Of a stretch of DNA of 28,596 nucleotides, positions 8,047 to 16,115 are shown piece after piece. The DNA is from an uncultured Acetatifactor sp. (GTDB taxonomy: Bacteria; Bacillota; Clostridia; Lachnospirales; Lachnospiraceae). The notes beneath the pieces are model-generated. The model was not told the origin of the DNA. It saw nothing but the letters and a program-made list of their open reading frames with translations, and searched no databases. The stretch is taken from contig CAJUAH010000043.1 in NCBI GenBank assembly GCA_910584375.1, positions 1 through 28,596 of the forward strand, written 5' to 3'. Positions within the stretch are counted from its first letter, which is position 1; every line of letters starts with the position of its first letter. The translations under genes were made by a program, and so were the position numbers.

Positions 8047-8706
8047 TTATAAGGAATTTTCTCTTTTATCTCTATTGTCCTTATGGCGCGCCCTCTCCGC
8101 CTTTGAATATATGCAGCCGCAGTAGTCCTGACGGTACAGCCCGTATTCCGCGGACAGTTCCACGGATCTCTTATACCCGTTTTTCTTCTTAAAATCCGAA
8201 GGCAGCCAGGGAACGCCGTATGTAGAGGCCATTTCCTCCCCGATGCGGTTAAGCAGCGGCGCGTTTTTCAGGGGACTGATGGACAGCGTGGTGGCAAAAT
8301 AATCCGCTCCCGCCGCCAGCGCCTGCCGGGCGGTCTCCTCCAGCCGCAGCCGGAAACAATTCTCGCAGCGCTCGCCGCCCTCCGGGCAGTCCTCCAGCCC
8401 TCCGGCCATGTCAAAAAAACGCTGCGGCGCATAATCGCCCTCCTGCACCAGAATGGGATACCGTCTTCCCTCCCGGTTATACCGTTCAATCAGACGTTTT
8501 TGCTCCGCCAGCCTGTGGCGGTATTCCCCGTCGGGAGAGATATTGGGATTAAAGTAAAATACCGTGATCTGAAAATACGCGCTGAGATACTCCAGCACAT
8601 AACTGCTGCAGGGGGCGCAGCAGCTGTGCAGAAACAGCCGCTTTTCACCCCTGGGTATCCGATCCAGTATACTGTCCAGCTCTCGCTGATAATTTCTTTG
8701 GTTCAT
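8047..8706 (-). CDS. queH: Epoxyqueuosine reductase QueH
   Basis: Catalyses the last step of queuosine tRNA modification, reducing epoxyqueuosine to queuosine. It is the metal/[4Fe-4S] QueH type (formerly DUF208), unrelated to QueG. The 219 residues carry the family's cysteine sets: 'HSCCAPCS' (Cys29, 30, 33), 'DCPEGGERCENCF' (Cys107, 114, 117) and 'DYCGCIYS' (Cys196, 198). 'FYFNPNISPDGEYRHR' and 'FATTLSISPLKN' are also typical. The ATG at 8706 follows GAGGAG at seven bases. It lies 47 bases downstream of the superoxide dismutase gene with no clear terminator between them, so the two may be co-transcribed. No other queuosine gene is in the window. Confidence 0.95.
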   Translation of the reverse strand: MNQRNYQRELDSILDRIPRGEKRLFLHSCCAPCSSYVLEYLSAYFQITVFYFNPNISPDGEYRHRLAEQKRLIERYNREGRRYPILVQEGDYAPQRFFDMAGGLEDCPEGGERCENCFRLRLEETARQALAAGADYFATTLSISPLKNAPLLNRIGEEMASTYGVPWLPSDFKKKNGYKRSVELSAEYGLYRQDYCGCIYSKAERARHKDNRDKRENSL

Positions 8707-8753
8707 CTATTACTCCTCTTTTCCGGGCCATACCGATATACGGGCGAGGATAC

Positions 8754-9386
8754 TCAGGACCGCAAAGCCTCCTCATACAGCCGTTCCACTTTTTTCCAGT
8801 GAATCAGGTTGAACCATCCGTCCAGATAAGCCGCCCGCAGATTCTGGTACTGTAAATAGTAAGCATGCTCCCATACGTCCACCAGCAGGATCGGCGTCAC
8901 CTGGGACAGATCCGGCACATTCTGGTTGGGAGTCTGCACGATGGAAAGCTTGCCCGCCTTGTCCGTGACCAGCCAGGCCCATCCCGAGCCAAACTGGGAT
9001 ACGGCGGCCTGTTTCATCTGCTCTTTCCACTGGTTGTAACTGCCAAAATCCCGGTTGATCGCTTCCGCCAGCGCGCCGTCCGGCATCTGCCCCATGGGCT
9101 GGCGCATGGTTCCGAAATACAGTTCATGATTGAACACACCGCCGCCATTGTTGCGTATGGGAGTCTGCGCGGCCGCCGGGAGTCTGTCCAGATTGATCAG
9201 CAGTTCTTTCAGGCTCATCTTTTGCAGCTCCGGATAATCCGCCAGCGCCGCGTTCAGATTGTCCACATATGTCTTATAATGCTTGTCATGATGAAAATGC
9301 AAGGTCCTTTCGTCAAGGATCGGTGTTAAAGCGTCATAGTCGTAGGGCAGTGGCTGCACTACAAAGGGATAGGTTTCTGCCTGCAT
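8754..9386 (-). CDS. Superoxide dismutase, Mn-type of the Fe/Mn family
   Basis: Converts superoxide to hydrogen peroxide and oxygen. The 210 residues contain all four metal ligands: His32 in 'HFHHDKHYKTY', His87 in 'NHELYF', and Asp170 and His174 in 'DVWEHAYY'. His36 and Tyr40 complete the usual gateway pair. Metal preference is suggested by the second-sphere Gln: the chain has Gly in 'GGGVFNH' and Gln in 'PNQNVP', the arrangement of Mn rather than Fe enzymes, though cambialistic use cannot be excluded. A frame extends nine codons upstream, but the ATG at 9386-9384 has AGGAGG four bases before it. No signal peptide is seen, so the protein is cytoplasmic. The upstream gap contains a direct repeat (9413-9472). 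Confidence 0.95.
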   Translation of the reverse strand: MQAETYPFVVQPLPYDYDALTPILDERTLHFHHDKHYKTYVDNLNAALADYPELQKMSLKELLINLDRLPAAAQTPIRNNGGGVFNHELYFGTMRQPMGQMPDGALAEAINRDFGSYNQWKEQMKQAAVSQFGSGWAWLVTDKAGKLSIVQTPNQNVPDLSQVTPILLVDVWEHAYYLQYQNLRAAYLDGWFNLIHWKKVERLYEEALRS

Positions 9387-9412
9387 AAGTCCTCCTTTTG
9401 GTGAAAACACCA

Positions 9413-9472
9413 CAATAATATTTTAAGTCCAGTATATGCAGTTTTTTCCAATAATATCCCTGTTATATGCAG
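9413..9472. repeat. Direct repeat in the superoxide dismutase upstream region
   Basis: Two plus-strand copies share caataatat at one end and tatatgcag at the other: 9413-9441 (29 bases) and 9449-9472 (24 bases). They differ in the middle. Together they fill most of the gap between the sensor-kinase stop and the dismutase ATG, where the promoter should be. They could be duplicated regulator sites or a small local duplication. Confidence 0.55.
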
Positions 9473-9485
9473 ATTGTCCACTGAC

Positions 9486-11489
9486 TTAAGATATGATGGG
9501 CAATTCCTCCACAGCCCCCTCATTTTCCGCTATGGCAAAGGACAGGATCACTTTGAACAGATCCCCGTCCGTGATCAGCTGCATGGTTCCACCCTGCAGT
9601 TCGGTCAGGCTCCGGGCTATGGCCAGACCCAGCCCGTTGCCCTCCGTGTGCCGGGATCTGTCCCCCCTCACAAAACGTTCCATCAGCTCCGCCGCGTCCA
9701 CGTCCAGAGGAAGGCTGGATATATTTTTAAACGTCAGCACCGCCTGGTCTTCCTGGGTCTCCAGGAGCAGATACACTCTGGTCCCGCTCTGGGCGTATTT
9801 GCAGATATTGGTCATGAGATTATCCAATATTCGCCACAGCATCCGGGTATCCGCCATGATCCAGACAGGCTCCTGCCCCTGTCTGACGATCAGATCGATC
9901 TCCTTTTCCTGCAGTCTCTGTTCGTATTCTCCCATGGCCTGGCTGAGCAGCACGCCCGCCTGGCAGCGCTCCAGATGTACCTCCAGATTGCCCGTGGCCG
10001 CCTTGGATACCTCCATCAGATCTTCGATCAGTTTTTTCAGACGGGTGGACTGCCGGTACAGCACCCGGGCATATTCCTCCGTCTTCTCACTGTCCAGAGG
10101 ATTCCTGCCGATCAGGTCGGCATAATTGATAATGGAGGTCAGCGGCGTCTTGATATCATGGGACACATTGGTGATCAGCTCCGTCTTCAGATGCTCGCTT
10201 TTCATACGGTCTTCCACCGCGTCCGCCACCACGTGGGATATGTCGTTCATATCCTGGGCGAAACGCAGCAATTCTCCGTTCATACCCTCCAGCGGGATCT
10301 GATAGCCCAGATTCCCCCCTGCCAGCTCCTGGCCGGAAATCCGAAGGCGCGTTATACTGTCGGCTGTCCGTAGCGCCAGGATCGTCAAAACCGCTTTTTC
10401 CGCTCCCCACAGGATCCACAGGATCCAGCCGACGGGGCCGGACAGCCATCCTCTCGCCGTTTCCAGTTCCTGCGCGCCCATGATTCCGTGCCGCACAACG
10501 GCCAGACCAGCCGCCTCCAGAGCGCAGGACAGTATCACCACAGACAGTACCTTATAAAACCAGGGCATCTGTCTCCATGATTGCACAGGCGCTTTGATTA
10601 TCTGGGCCAACAGACGGTTTTTCCTGGGACGCCAACTGACATATACGGACAGATGCAGCACAAACCCCAACAGCAATATCCCCAGCAGCCACCACCACAG
10701 CGTCATCCTCCACACGTTCTGGCGCAGCACGTTCAACATCGGCTCCGGACCGTTCTCCCAGGTGATGGGGATATCCCATATAAAAGGCCGCCTGCATCCC
10801 CATATCCATACCAATGCGGCCGCCAGCCACCAGAGCAGCAGCTTTTCCAGCGGCAATTTGAATACCCGTCCCGCATAGGCCTGCCGCTTTTGACGGGAAA
10901 CCTCCCCCCGTCCGGCCGCCAGCAGACAGCATAATCCCGCCAGCATAAGCGCCAGGGCAATCACTGCCATGATAAGGAATCGTTCCCCCCAGAGCCGCAG
11001 ATTTGAGGGCAGCCCCTCCAGCTGAACCTCCACAGACATCACCTGCTCCAGATTCAAAAAGGCGATCTCCACATGGTACTCCGCCGCGGCCTCCGGAACC
11101 CGCAGCGGTCCCCCGTCCCGCACCGTCCCCGAGAACCAAAAATCATACTGCAGCGGCTGGCCGTCCGGCATTTGTAACTGACTGGCCGTCTCCGTCCTGT
11201 AATTTCCGCCCAGACGTCTGCCCGAGGTCCTGGTGATCACGTAGTTTACATTTTCCCGATCCGCATAGGCCTGCACCTGCTCCATCCCCCTGGACAGATA
11301 GAGACGCATTACCTCCCGGGCCTGCTGCTCCGCCTGATAATCCAGCGCGATCTTCCGATTCTCATCCTGCTGCTGAAAGCGATCCAGACATTGGCAGCAA
11401 ATCCCTGACAGGAGCCCGAAAACCGCCGCTCCTGTAAAAAAAGCTACCCACAGACAGAGGAGAATCTTTACAACGCCCTTTCTGCTCAT
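9486..11489 (-). CDS. Membrane sensor histidine kinase
   Basis: The sensor half of a two-component system, partner of the regulator that overlaps it by ATGA. It has 667 residues. The first membrane segment lies at about 8-30, followed by an outside region of about 140 residues, then several further membrane spans (about 168-192, 215-230, 264-285, 312-332 and 352-372). A HAMP-like stretch leads to the dimerisation domain with phospho-acceptor His444 in 'NVSHDIKTPLTSI'. The ATPase domain shows the N box 'LDNLMTNICKYA' and the G box 'GNGLGLAIARSL'. The many spans resemble the multi-pass OmpR-partner kinases common in Clostridia. The ligand is unknown. The ATG at 11489 sits inside the regulator's stop (ATGA), indicating coupled translation. 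Confidence 0.93.
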   Translation of the reverse strand: MSRKGVVKILLCLWVAFFTGAAVFGLLSGICCQCLDRFQQQDENRKIALDYQAEQQAREVMRLYLSRGMEQVQAYADRENVNYVITRTSGRRLGGNYRTETASQLQMPDGQPLQYDFWFSGTVRDGGPLRVPEAAAEYHVEIAFLNLEQVMSVEVQLEGLPSNLRLWGERFLIMAVIALALMLAGLCCLLAAGRGEVSRQKRQAYAGRVFKLPLEKLLLWWLAAALVWIWGCRRPFIWDIPITWENGPEPMLNVLRQNVWRMTLWWWLLGILLLGFVLHLSVYVSWRPRKNRLLAQIIKAPVQSWRQMPWFYKVLSVVILSCALEAAGLAVVRHGIMGAQELETARGWLSGPVGWILWILWGAEKAVLTILALRTADSITRLRISGQELAGGNLGYQIPLEGMNGELLRFAQDMNDISHVVADAVEDRMKSEHLKTELITNVSHDIKTPLTSIINYADLIGRNPLDSEKTEEYARVLYRQSTRLKKLIEDLMEVSKAATGNLEVHLERCQAGVLLSQAMGEYEQRLQEKEIDLIVRQGQEPVWIMADTRMLWRILDNLMTNICKYAQSGTRVYLLLETQEDQAVLTFKNISSLPLDVDAAELMERFVRGDRSRHTEGNGLGLAIARSLTELQGGTMQLITDGDLFKVILSFAIAENEGAVEELPIIS

Positions 11490-12184
11490 GCTTTGATACT
11501 CCCTTCGATCTTATATCCCTGTCCCCACACCACCTTCAGATACCTGGGATCCGCGGGGTCGATCTCCAACTTTTCCCGCAGATGCCGTATATGCACCGCC
11601 ACCGTGCCCTCGCTCCCGATGGGCTGATCCTTCCACACCTTCTGGTAGATCTCCGCCGGGGAAAAAACCTGCCCCGGATGTTCCATCAGCAATTTCAGAA
11701 TCTCGTATTCCGTGGGGGTCAGGCTGATCCCCTCCCCGTCCAGCGACACTTCCTTGCAGATATCGTCCAACTGGATCCCGCCGATCCGCAGCGTCCCTTT
11801 TTTCCGGTCGCCGCTGCCCAACTGCATGTAACGCCGCAGCTGGGATCGGACTCTGGCGCTGACTTCCATGGGATTGAAGGGCTTGGTGATATAATCGTCG
11901 GCCCCAGCGTTCAACCCCAGGATCTTATCGATATCCTCCCCCTTGGCCGTCAGCAGTATGATCGGCACATTGGAAAACTGGCGGATCCTGTCCATGGCCT
12001 CAAGGCCGTCCATACGGGGCATCATCACATCCATCAGAATCAGCTGCAGCTCCTGTTCCCTGGCGATCCGCAGCGCCTCCTGCCCGTCGTAAGCCCGGTG
12101 AAAACAGTAGTCCGGCTGCGTCAGATAGATCTCCAGGGCATTTACAATATCCACCTCATCGTCACAAAGCAATATATGATACAT
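11486..12184 (-). CDS. OmpR/PhoB-family response regulator
   Basis: The DNA-binding partner of the adjacent kinase. The 232 residues consist of a receiver domain with acidic pair Asp8-Asp9, phospho-acceptor Asp52 in 'LILMDVMMP', the Thr of 'LLTAK' and the Lys of 'YITKPF', followed by a C-terminal winged helix ('SLTPTEYEILKLLMEHPGQVFS', 'VAVHIRHLREKLE', 'VWGQGYKIE'). The open frame could begin 17 codons earlier, but those codons have no family resemblance. The ATG at 12184-12182 has GGGAGA upstream and gives the standard start MYHILLCDDE. It is transcribed from a promoter with a perfect -10 at 12260-12265. Targets are unknown; the neighbouring M56 and dismutase genes are not obviously linked to it. 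Confidence 0.95.
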   Translation of the reverse strand: MYHILLCDDEVDIVNALEIYLTQPDYCFHRAYDGQEALRIAREQELQLILMDVMMPRMDGLEAMDRIRQFSNVPIILLTAKGEDIDKILGLNAGADDYITKPFNPMEVSARVRSQLRRYMQLGSGDRKKGTLRIGGIQLDDICKEVSLDGEGISLTPTEYEILKLLMEHPGQVFSPAEIYQKVWKDQPIGSEGTVAVHIRHLREKLEIDPADPRYLKVVWGQGYKIEGSIKA

Positions 12185-12259
12185 AAGATTCTCCCGGCTT
12201 GGATTTTCCGGCCCGCAAGGTCCCATGTCCCGCAAGTCGAAAGTACGATCTGTTTATTC

Positions 12260-12265
12260 ATTATA
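12260..12265 (-). promoter_or_regulatory. -10 element of the two-component operon
   Basis: A perfect TATAAT on the minus strand, with no convincing -35 at 17-18 bases. The predicted leader is about 70 bases. A weak -35 suggests an activator, possibly autoregulation by the response regulator; that is inference. Confidence 0.5.
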
Positions 12266-12334
12266 CAGGAAAAATATAAGATATGGAATAGCGAAGGTTT
12301 TAAGATTTGTTTAATGTACAAAGTCGTTTCCGGA

Positions 12335-12357
12335 AAGGGGCGCTATTCGCGCCCCTT
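12335..12357 (-). terminator. Hairpin overlapping the stop codon of the M56 protease gene
   Basis: AAGGGGCGC and GCGCCCCTT form a perfect nine-pair stem around a five-base loop (GAATA) that includes the first bases of the TAG stop. Only three T residues follow on the minus strand, so termination may be partial. It separates the M56 gene from the two-component operon. Confidence 0.6.
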
Positions 12358-14517
12358 AAGTCCTTCCCCCGCATGGCCCCGGGTCAGGGAGTCATAGTTG
12401 TACCGGTACGGCCTCACGGTGGGATCTGTCTCCAGCTCCCACTCCAGGGTACTCATCAGCAGCTGGCTGGCCTCCATGTAGCCCTGCATCTGCTGTGCCC
12501 AATCCCGGAACACCCCGTCGTTGTACAGCAGCGCATCCTCACCCAGCCTTTCATCATAGTCCCAGTGAAATTCAGAGCCTTCGATCTGCTCGATCTCCCC
12601 ATTCGCTGTCATGCGGTATACCTCATAACTGTATACGCCATAGGTTCCCCTGTCCTCCAGATAAAAATTCATCAGAAAGTCCTGTCCGTCCCGGTTTCCC
12701 ACGTACAGGGCGTTATGTCCCATCATGGGTAGATTTGCCACCTCCGTGAGCAGCAGATTTCCCCGGGCGTCCAGCACCCGCGTCACCCCTCCGTACATGC
12801 TGGCCAGCTCGGAATCCTCCCGCAGGGCATATACCTCTATAGTCTCGTTCCCGGAACTGTCCGCCACATCCGCCTCCAGGCTCCGGACAAGTTCATATTG
12901 CCCCAGCAGATCGCCGCCCCTGTCAGCCCAGGCAGCCACCATATCCTCCCACTCGCTGCTCTTTGCCTTCTGCACCGGGCGGATCCCGTATAACGCGTCG
13001 ATCCGGTCAAACCAGGTCTGTGGTGGGTTTTCCCCCTCATCCCGCGCCACGGTCTCCGTCTCCAGCGTGCGCAGATCCAGACTCATGACGCAATCGTCCC
13101 ACCAGTCCAGACTGTCCTCCGTATATTCGGAGTCCGTCACGAAAAACAGCTTATCCAGATTGGGGTGCAGAGTCAGCCGGGGATACAGGGACGACGGCTG
13201 GGGAGCGCCGATATAGCGGGGATACAGGCATGTGTAGACATCCCCCTCCGATCCCGCCTCCTCCCTGTAGATCCCATAGCGCGTATTCAGATAATAAATT
13301 CCGTTCCCGCCGTAAATCTGCTCATAACATTCCCAAGGCAATTCCCGCACCTGGTCGCCGGGCCGGTGATCCGGCAGCTCCGACTGTGCCTCCACAGAAT
13401 GTGCCGCCATATCCTCCTCCGACGGCCGGACAGCCAGGTCTTCCGTCTGCCTTTCCACCTGCTGCGCTCCGGCTGTCTCCCGGTGACCATCCCCATCCTC
13501 CCCCTTTCTGGCGGTGAACGCCAGCAGCGCCACCAGAGCCAGGATACATATGCCCGCCAAAGTATTCCACCACCTGTTGCGTTTTCCGGTCAGGATATTT
13601 TTTACCCTCTGCCTGACGCTCTGTTCTCCAAAGGCGGGAGGCGCTGCCGGGATCCCCACTCTGCCCGCCGCATGGTCCAGCAGGGACTGAGAATAGGCCC
13701 GCCGTATGCCATTGCCCAGGTTGCGCACCACGGCCTCATCGCAGCTCATCTCCATATCCTGCTCCAGCATGCAGAAAGCCACCCAGACAAAGGGATTGTA
13801 CCAGTAGAATGCCGTGAGCAGAAATGCCACAGCCTTGACCAGGTAATCCCTGCGCCGCACATGTACCCTCTCATGGCAGATAATGTAGTCCCGTGTTTTT
13901 GGATCCAGCCCGGCGGGCAGATAGATCCTGGGACGCAGTATCCCCATGACGAAGGAAGACTCTATTCCCGCGCAGGAATACAGCTCTTCCTCCAGCCATA
14001 CCGCCCCTTTCAGCCGTCCGCGCATCCGCAGCAGGGCATAAAAATTATACCCCAGCATAGCCGCCAGTCCCGCAAGCCACACCGTCCCAAAGGCAATGAC
14101 AGGCCAGGAATACTCCCGGGCCCCGCTGGCGGGAACCGCGTCCAAAGGCTGCCTGGCCATGTACGGAAAACCCTCCTGCTCCCCCAAGACCCCCTCGGGA
14201 AGAGGCTGCGGTTCTCCTGCCGGAATGCCGTTCCCGCTCTCCTGTTCGGGAGACAGCCCCATGCCGTCCGAAAATGTCCTGTCCAGCCGCCCGCGCCTTT
14301 CCCCGGCGTCCCGGCTCCATATATGTTCAAGCGTTGTCTCTCCGGGCAGGATCCCCAGAGGGCTCTCCACGCTGACCGGAATCAGCAGCCTCAGAAACAC
14401 TATGATCCACAGCCCATAAGACCATTTCTTTGGCAGGCCGGACATACATTTCCTCAAAAATGAAACCAGCAGTACCGTCAGAGCGACCTGTATATGTAAA
14501 ACGATCAAAGCGCCCAT
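12343..14517 (-). CDS. M56 family (BlaR1/MecR1-like) membrane metallopeptidase with a novel C-terminal sensor domain
   Basis: A membrane zinc protease expected to sense an extracellular signal and trigger inactivation of the BlaI-type repressor encoded just upstream. The 724 residues have membrane spans near 4-20, 34-50, 138-158 and 317-336, and the zinc site HERVH (215-219) in the cytoplasmic loop with 'SCDEAVV' (about 258-264) downstream. BlaR1 ends in a penicillin-binding domain. Here residues 341-724 have no recognisable SxxK penicillin-binding fold; they look like a folded extracytoplasmic domain rich in Tyr, Trp and acidic residues, so the signal may not be a beta-lactam. The ATG at 14517 has GAGGAG at five bases. 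The gap to the repressor stop is 12 bases, so one operon. Confidence 0.88.
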   Translation of the reverse strand: MGALIVLHIQVALTVLLVSFLRKCMSGLPKKWSYGLWIIVFLRLLIPVSVESPLGILPGETTLEHIWSRDAGERRGRLDRTFSDGMGLSPEQESGNGIPAGEPQPLPEGVLGEQEGFPYMARQPLDAVPASGAREYSWPVIAFGTVWLAGLAAMLGYNFYALLRMRGRLKGAVWLEEELYSCAGIESSFVMGILRPRIYLPAGLDPKTRDYIICHERVHVRRRDYLVKAVAFLLTAFYWYNPFVWVAFCMLEQDMEMSCDEAVVRNLGNGIRRAYSQSLLDHAAGRVGIPAAPPAFGEQSVRQRVKNILTGKRNRWWNTLAGICILALVALLAFTARKGEDGDGHRETAGAQQVERQTEDLAVRPSEEDMAAHSVEAQSELPDHRPGDQVRELPWECYEQIYGGNGIYYLNTRYGIYREEAGSEGDVYTCLYPRYIGAPQPSSLYPRLTLHPNLDKLFFVTDSEYTEDSLDWWDDCVMSLDLRTLETETVARDEGENPPQTWFDRIDALYGIRPVQKAKSSEWEDMVAAWADRGGDLLGQYELVRSLEADVADSSGNETIEVYALREDSELASMYGGVTRVLDARGNLLLTEVANLPMMGHNALYVGNRDGQDFLMNFYLEDRGTYGVYSYEVYRMTANGEIEQIEGSEFHWDYDERLGEDALLYNDGVFRDWAQQMQGYMEASQLLMSTLEWELETDPTVRPYRYNYDSLTRGHAGEGLKGRE

Positions 14518-14529
14518 ACTGTCTCCTCT

Positions 14530-14898
14530 CTATTCCCCATAGGAATCAATCACCCGCTGTATCTCCTCGATCTGCCTGGGGCTCAGTTTTTTCCTGCTCA
14601 TAAATGCCGCCAGAAAGCGGGGCAGGGAGCCGTCAAAATTGTCCCGTAGAAACTGTTCGCTGCACATGGCCTCATACTCCGCCCGGGTCATCCTGCTGGT
14701 CACCATGCCGTTCTCATTTTGCAGGATACCCTTCTGGCACACCCGGCGCAGCACGGTGTAGGTAGTTGACTTCTTCCAGTTCAATTCCCTCTCGCACTGC
14801 TGCACCAGCTCCCCCGACGAAAGCGGCTCCCTGTCCCATACCAGTTCCGCAAACCGCAGTTCCGCCTCCGCCAGTCTCATCTCTTCCGATCTGCTCAT
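14530..14898 (-). CDS. BlaI/MecI/CopY-family transcriptional repressor
   Basis: A 122-residue winged-helix repressor that binds as a dimer and is normally removed by its partner M56 protease. The N-terminal helix-turn-helix reads 'ELRFAELVWDREPLSSGELVQQCE' with 'NWKKSTTYTVLRRVCQKGIL' as recognition and wing. The C-terminal part (about 75-122) is the helical dimerisation region ending 'RQIEEIQRVIDSYGE'. The ATG at 14898 follows GGAGGAGG at five bases. It is the first gene of the operon with the M56 protease, behind a promoter that carries two TTTACAnnnTGTAAA dyads, which are the likely binding sites for self-repression. Confidence 0.93.
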   Translation of the reverse strand: MSRSEEMRLAEAELRFAELVWDREPLSSGELVQQCERELNWKKSTTYTVLRRVCQKGILQNENGMVTSRMTRAEYEAMCSEQFLRDNFDGSLPRFLAAFMSRKKLSPRQIEEIQRVIDSYGE

Positions 14899-14972
14899 CT
14901 CATCCTCCTCCAGGCGCGTCCCCCCCTCGGTGGACGCTGTCTTTTCTATAATGTATACACAATAAAAATACG

Positions 14973-15030
14973 CAAATGGGTTTACATGTTGTAAACTCCA
15001 TTTTTAGTTTACAACATGTAAACCCATTTG
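14973..15030. promoter_or_regulatory. Operator region of the BlaI/M56 operon: perfect 25-bp inverted repeat
   Basis: Left arm 14973-14997 and right arm 15006-15030 are exact reverse complements around an eight-base spacer. Each arm contains its own dyad (TTTACATGTTGTAAA at 14981-14995; TTTACAACATGTAAA at 15008-15022) matching the TACA...TGTA pattern of BlaI/MecI operators. The right arm overlaps the -10 and spacer of the promoter, and the left arm lies just after the predicted start site. It could also fold as RNA, but it is AT-rich and too well placed to be only a terminator of the WYL gene. Confidence 0.8.
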
Positions 15031-15034
15031 TCAA
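15006..15034 (-). promoter_or_regulatory. Promoter of the BlaI/M56 operon
   Basis: TTGACA (15034-15029), 17 bases, TAAACT (15011-15006) on the minus strand. The spacer is almost entirely operator dyad, so repressor binding would block RNA polymerase directly. Confidence 0.7.
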
Positions 15035-15122
15035 CAGATTCGTTCGCACTTTTTTTAAGGTTGTTCATAACTTTTTAAAAAGGTCAGCCCATAATGTTTA
15101 TATCTTCAGGGTCTCCGCCAGA

Positions 15123-16061
15123 TCATCCACCATGCCCCGGGTGCGATCCTTCCCTTTTACCATAGATCCGAACCATGTTTTTCGCTATCTTGGAAAGCCT
15201 GTCCCTTATAAATTCCGGCTCCAGGACTTCCACCTGATCCCCAAAACCCATAAGCCAGGAGATCAGTCTGTCCTCGTTGGTATACTCTTCCTCAAACAGC
15301 AATCTCCCGTCTTCCTGCTGCGTAAAGCAGTGCATGCCGAAATTCTCTATCAGCCGCCATTTCACCTCCGGGGAAAACAGAGCCTTGACGAAAATGCCGC
15401 CCGGAAATATCCTCTCGTCGGACAGATCCGGCAGAGGAATCCCCCGCTGGGCAAATCCCTGCTGGGACACCTCCACCTCCTCCATGCGGTTTAATTTGAA
15501 CAGACGAAAATCTTTCCGCTCCAGACACCATCCCCATATATACCAGTCCGACCACCGGAAGAGCAGATAGTAGGGCTCTATACTCCTGTGACTCTCCCCT
15601 CTGGGAGCATAATACCGGAAACACAAAAGACGCCGGTTCTCAATGGCGGACTGTATCATCTCGATCTTAGGGGCCAGGGAACCCTTATGCCAGGAGGACA
15701 GGTCGATCCAGACATAGTCCTTCCCGTTTATAAGTTCGGAGGCGCCCTCGCACAGTTTTTCCATCAATCGGGCATAATGCCTGCTGCCGCTGATACTGTC
15801 CAGCCCCCGGAGTCCCGCAAGGATCTCCCGCATCTCCCCGGTGGAAAGCAGCGTCTTCTCCAGACGGTATCCCTGCATTATGGAGATACCGCCGCCCACC
15901 CCCTGTCTGGTGCATATGGGGATCCCGGCCCTGCACAGCGATTCGATATCCCGGTTGATAGTCCGCCTGGACACTTCAAAGCGCTCCGCCAGCTCGGGAG
16001 CCGTCACGCTGTCTCTCTGCAGCAGCGCCGCCAGAATCCCCACCAATCTGTCTACCTTCAT
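15123..16061 (-). CDS. WYL-domain helix-turn-helix transcriptional regulator
   Basis: The 312 residues have an N-terminal DeoR/HTH_11-type helix-turn-helix ('VTAPELAERFEVSRRTINRDIESLCRAGIPI'), a glycine-rich wing ('GVGGGISIMQGY'), then a WYL ligand-binding domain in the middle ('IENRRLLCFRYYAPRGESHRSIEPYYLLFRWSDWYIWGWCLERKDFRLFKLNRM') and a C-terminal WCX-like region. WYL domains bind ligands or nucleic acids and often control stress, DNA repair or defence genes. The frame can be read 40 codons further upstream, but that extension is a translation of the 65-bp repeat. The ATG at 16061-16059 has GAGGGAGG upstream and begins the family-typical MKVDRLVGIL. Its target is unknown. Confidence 0.9.
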   Translation of the reverse strand: MKVDRLVGILAALLQRDSVTAPELAERFEVSRRTINRDIESLCRAGIPICTRQGVGGGISIMQGYRLEKTLLSTGEMREILAGLRGLDSISGSRHYARLMEKLCEGASELINGKDYVWIDLSSWHKGSLAPKIEMIQSAIENRRLLCFRYYAPRGESHRSIEPYYLLFRWSDWYIWGWCLERKDFRLFKLNRMEEVEVSQQGFAQRGIPLPDLSDERIFPGGIFVKALFSPEVKWRLIENFGMHCFTQQEDGRLLFEEEYTNEDRLISWLMGFGDQVEVLEPEFIRDRLSKIAKNMVRIYGKREGSHPGHGG

Positions 16062-16115
16062 ATAGCCTCCCTCTTCCGTGCGCGCAGCCCTATGCGCCCG
16101 ACCGCTGCGGCCCCT

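Noticed and set aside
14973..15030. Reading the 25-bp inverted repeat only as a terminator of the WYL gene
   Set aside because: The stem is AT-rich, contains BlaI-like dyads and overlaps a TTGACA-17-TAAACT promoter, so an operator explains it better.
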